From Zestosphaera sp. (GTDB lineage Archaea; Thermoproteota; Thermoprotei_A; Sulfolobales; NBVN01), in contig JAVYVJ010000003.1 of NCBI GenBank assembly GCA_038727705.1, positions 140,035 through 204,034 of the forward strand: a stretch of 64,000 nucleotides of DNA. The letters are read 5' to 3'. Shown one piece after another: positions 61,592 to 64,000 of this stretch; the first letter of the stretch is position 1, and the number at the start of each line of letters is the position of its first letter. Made by a program: the position numbers and the translations under genes. The notes under the pieces are model-generated. The model was not told where the DNA came from, searched no databases, and saw only the letters and a program-made list of their open reading frames with translations.

Positions 61592-62458
61592 ATGGCCAAG
61601 TTCGTACCTCGTGAGAAGGCCCTTAAAAAATTGTGGGATGAGGTAAAAGCCGGCAGGATGATAGTTATCGCTAGCGCTGGAGACGGGTTCTTCGCCAAGA
61701 TATTCGATATGGCCGGCATAGACATCATAGGTGTGTACAACTCTGGCTTCGGAAGGCATCTGGGGATAGGCTCACTTTCAGGTCTAATGCCCATATTTGA
61801 TACTAACAGGCTAGTAATAAAGATGGGCTACGAGATACTCCCGCGTGTTAAGAACTCGCTTGTGTTAGCTGGGGTATGTGCCCAGGACCCGCGAACCATA
61901 TGGCCTGAATACCTGGAGAAACTGAAGAAGATGGGGTTCTCAGGTATTCAGAACTTCCCGACCGTTGCGTTAATTGACAAGAACTCCCTGTTCAGGAGGA
62001 ACTTAGAGGAGTCTGGCTTCGGATATAACAAAGAGGTTGAAGTGCTTAAAATGGCCCGTGAGATGGACATGTTCACTCTCGGCTACGCCTTCACTGAGGA
62101 TGAAGTTGAGGCGTTAGCGAAGGCAGGTGTTGATTTAATAGCGGTCCACGTAGGCCTGACCACTGGTGGAATAATAGGGGCTAAGACCACCGTCACGATA
62201 GAAGAGGCGATTGAGAGAACGAATAAACTCTTAGACGTGGCCTACAGAGTGAGGCCAGAGGGCGATTTCATACCGATAACCCACGGAGGTCCGATGGAGG
62301 ATCCCGAAACCACTGCCCGAGTGCTAAGCGCCACTAAGGCCGTTGGGTTTGTGTCAGGCTCCGCTATAGAGAGAACTCCAGTGGAGAAGTTCCTGGTAGA
62401 AGAATGCAAGAGATGGAAATCTATAAAAGTAGAGCCAAGCAAGCTAGGACTGAAGTAA
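61592..62458 (+). CDS. Phosphoenolpyruvate hydrolase-like TIM-barrel protein (PF09370)
   Basis: 288 aa, TIM barrel family first described in the Tm-1 resistance protein's C-terminal half. Recognisable parts: IASAGDGFFAKIFDMAGIDIIGVYNSG, GVCAQDPRTIWPEYL, GIQNFPTVALIDKNS and GGPMEDPETTARVLSATKAVGFVSGSAIER. The reaction is not established. The UPF0261 partner follows 156 bp downstream. ATG 61592 with TTATATGC about 25 bp upstream (possibly leaderless). Confidence 0.88.
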   Translation: MAKFVPREKALKKLWDEVKAGRMIVIASAGDGFFAKIFDMAGIDIIGVYNSGFGRHLGIGSLSGLMPIFDTNRLVIKMGYEILPRVKNSLVLAGVCAQDPRTIWPEYLEKLKKMGFSGIQNFPTVALIDKNSLFRRNLEESGFGYNKEVEVLKMAREMDMFTLGYAFTEDEVEALAKAGVDLIAVHVGLTTGGIIGAKTTVTIEEAIERTNKLLDVAYRVRPEGDFIPITHGGPMEDPETTARVLSATKAVGFVSGSAIERTPVEKFLVEECKRWKSIKVEPSKLGLK

Positions 62459-62614
62459 GGATAACAGGATTTAGAACGGGAATAAATCCATAACTTTCAC
62501 TTTTTATTGCTCATCGTTCTATCCCACGTATTCACTTCGAAAATAGACATGAGCTCTCCCGTGTAGGAAATGCTTAAAAACAATAACACCTAAATAATAT
62601 TTGAGGTATTAATT

Positions 62615-64000
62615 ATGGGTTCAGAAGCACCTGGAGTCCTCGTTATGGGCATAGCTGACACTAAAGGCCCGGAGCTTAAATTCCTGATTGAGTTAGTGAA
62701 GCGCGCTGGCGGCAAGCCCATCTTTATGGAGCTTACCGCTTCGGGAAAGCCTGCAGGGTGGGCTGACATATCAATAGAAGATGTGGCTAGGGAAGCAGGC
62801 ATTACTGCCGAAGAACTAAGTAGAATAACGAGGGAAAAGGCCGCCGAGTATATAGTGGCTGGCGGCGTCAAGATAGCCCGCAAACTATATGAGGAGGGCA
62901 AGATAAGGAGCGCAATTGCTTTCGGAGGCTCGCTAGGAACCTCCATGGCCAGCAGGATCATGCGGGCCCTACCGTATGGTGTCGGGAAGTTCATGTTATC
63001 TACCATGGCCTCAGGTGATGTTAGACCTTACGTAGACATCAAAGACTTAGCTATGTGGTATCCCCTTGCCGAGAAAGGTATTAACGTTGTGACTGCGAAA
63101 ATATTAGCGACGGCTGCTGGAGCCGCTGTAGGTGCGGCTAAAGCGCCTGAGCCAGGGGTGGCGTTGAGGCCCCTCATAGGGTACACCATGTTCGGTACCA
63201 CCACACCCTGCGTTAAGGCGGTCTCAGAGCACTTCGAGCAAAGGGGGTATGACTCAATGATATTGCATGCCGTTGGTACAGGAGGTAGGTCGCTGGAGGA
63301 GTTGATTAGAGATGGTTTCATAGAGGCTGTAGCTGACATAACAACCCATGAGCTTACAGACCTGGTTTGCGGCGGTATCCTTAGCGCTGGCCCTGAACGG
63401 CTCACTGCAGCGGGGGAGAAGGGAATACCTCAGGTAGTGTCGACGGGCGGCGCTGATATGATTAACTTCGGACCTAGGGAAGAGGTTAAAGGAAAGAAAT
63501 CCTTGGTTACGGGAAGAGAGTTTGAGGTAGAGGAGGCGGAAGGTCTTCCGGGCAGGAGAATACACGTACATCATCCGATGGTCACAGTAGTCGGCACTCT
63601 GCCTGTTGAAGCAAGACGCTTAGCACAGGAAATAGCGATTAGACTGAATAAGTCTAAAGGACCTACAGCATTGGTAGTCCCTATGAGAGGCTGGAGTGCT
63701 TACGACATACGTGAGCCATCTCTTGAACTAGGGTGGGCTGGTCCAGGATCAGGACCTTTCTGGGCATCACACCAGGAGAAACCCGAGTGGAGCTTAAGGT
63801 CGGTGGCATTCGTGGATGAGCTAAGTAAGCATTTGGACTTAAGTAGGGAGAACCTAGATCTAATAATATGTGATAAACACATAAACGAGAAGGACTTCGG
63901 CCTGCTCATAGCAGGAATACTGGACGATATGCTCACAGGGAGATGGAAGAAAGGCTCATACTTCACGAAGCCCTGGACCCTCACGTTAAGTGATTTCAAA
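62615..64000 (+). CDS. Tm-1-like ATP-binding domain protein (UPF0261), runs off the window
   Basis: 462 codons are visible with no stop before base 64000. The first 420 residues match UPF0261/Tm-1-like proteins: GIADTKGPELKFL, ALPYGVGKFMLSTMASGDVRPY, AVGTGGRSLEELI, ELTDLVCGGILSAGPERLTAA and VSTGGADMINFG. A C-terminal part (ICDKHINEKDFG) follows. Two-domain ATP-dependent role, substrate unknown. ATG 62615 follows GAGGT. With the preceding gene it forms the two-part Tm-1 system. Confidence 0.9.
   Translation, partial: MGSEAPGVLVMGIADTKGPELKFLIELVKRAGGKPIFMELTASGKPAGWADISIEDVAREAGITAEELSRITREKAAEYIVAGGVKIARKLYEEGKIRSAIAFGGSLGTSMASRIMRALPYGVGKFMLSTMASGDVRPYVDIKDLAMWYPLAEKGINVVTAKILATAAGAAVGAAKAPEPGVALRPLIGYTMFGTTTPCVKAVSEHFEQRGYDSMILHAVGTGGRSLEELIRDGFIEAVADITTHELTDLVCGGILSAGPERLTAAGEKGIPQVVSTGGADMINFGPREEVKGKKSLVTGREFEVEEAEGLPGRRIHVHHPMVTVVGTLPVEARRLAQEIAIRLNKSKGPTALVVPMRGWSAYDIREPSLELGWAGPGSGPFWASHQEKPEWSLRSVAFVDELSKHLDLSRENLDLIICDKHINEKDFGLLIAGILDDMLTGRWKKGSYFTKPWTLTLSDFK

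Noticed and set aside
1-64000. tRNA genes, rRNA genes, CRISPR arrays, insertion sequences
   Set aside because: Looked for T-loop strings, repeated spacers and transposase motifs by eye; GTTCAAATC-like strings fell inside coding genes (for example near 2958) without a cloverleaf.

Overview
This 64 kb window looks like a chromosomal segment of a hyperthermophilic archaeon of the Crenarchaeota/Thermoproteota, most like Desulfurococcales and relatives; that order-level guess is inference. The archaeal signs are TATA boxes about 25 bp before the start codon (several genes look leaderless), frequent GTG and TTG starts with GGTG/GGAGG ribosome sites, AGG/AGA arginine codons, and typical gene families: Hjc resolvase, a Tan1-like THUMP protein, myo-inositol-phosphate synthase, M42 aminopeptidase and MbhD/DUF4040 subunits. 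Genes are densely packed and often overlap by 4-25 bp. I found no rRNA, tRNA, CRISPR array or insertion sequence.

Layout. 1-15 kb: HypF (cut by the left edge), a B12-binding radical SAM enzyme, Hjc, a stomatin/NfeD pair, a DUF763 protein, a possible structured RNA at about 8.04-8.11 kb, a rhomboid protease, an SDR protein, HypE-HypC, a phosphohexomutase and a THUMP protein. 15-23 kb: an HpcH/HpaI aldolase, an M42 peptidase, a large surface-anchored tannase-like hydrolase, a frameshifted MATE transporter and carboxypeptidase Taq. 23-26.3 kb: a tungstate/molybdate ABC transporter divergent from a ModE-type regulator fused to a substrate-binding-protein domain, with a perfect inverted repeat between them. 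26.5-30 kb: an AAA-type archaeal ATPase behind a long palindrome, an RNA m5C methyltransferase and a nucleotidyltransferase.

30-42 kb is the centrepiece: an energy-converting complex built from an Mrp-type Na+/H+ antiporter module (30.1-34.4 kb) and a group 4 [NiFe] hydrogenase module (34.5-40.1 kb). It is followed by an unknown 93-aa protein, a GltD-like flavoprotein and a four-cluster ferredoxin subunit. HypF, HypE and HypC at the left of the window would make the NiFe(CN)2CO site of this enzyme. The likely job is reversible coupling of H2 production or uptake, through ferredoxin or NAD(P)H, to a sodium or proton gradient.

42-64 kb: inositol monophosphatase, P-type and CDF cation transporters, a bacterial-type GTP cyclohydrolase I, isoaspartyl peptidase, Ino1, a divergent valyl-tRNA synthetase with degenerate signature motifs, a sugar nucleotidyltransferase, a ROK kinase and a LOG-like protein. 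Then comes a zinc-type ABC transporter with divergent promoters and twin TGTGCACACTT boxes, encoded with a NikR-like ribbon-helix-helix regulator. The window ends with a helical coiled-coil protein, an MFS transporter, a solitary Cas4-like nuclease and the two halves of a Tm-1-like pair (TIM-barrel protein plus UPF0261 protein, the latter running off the right edge).
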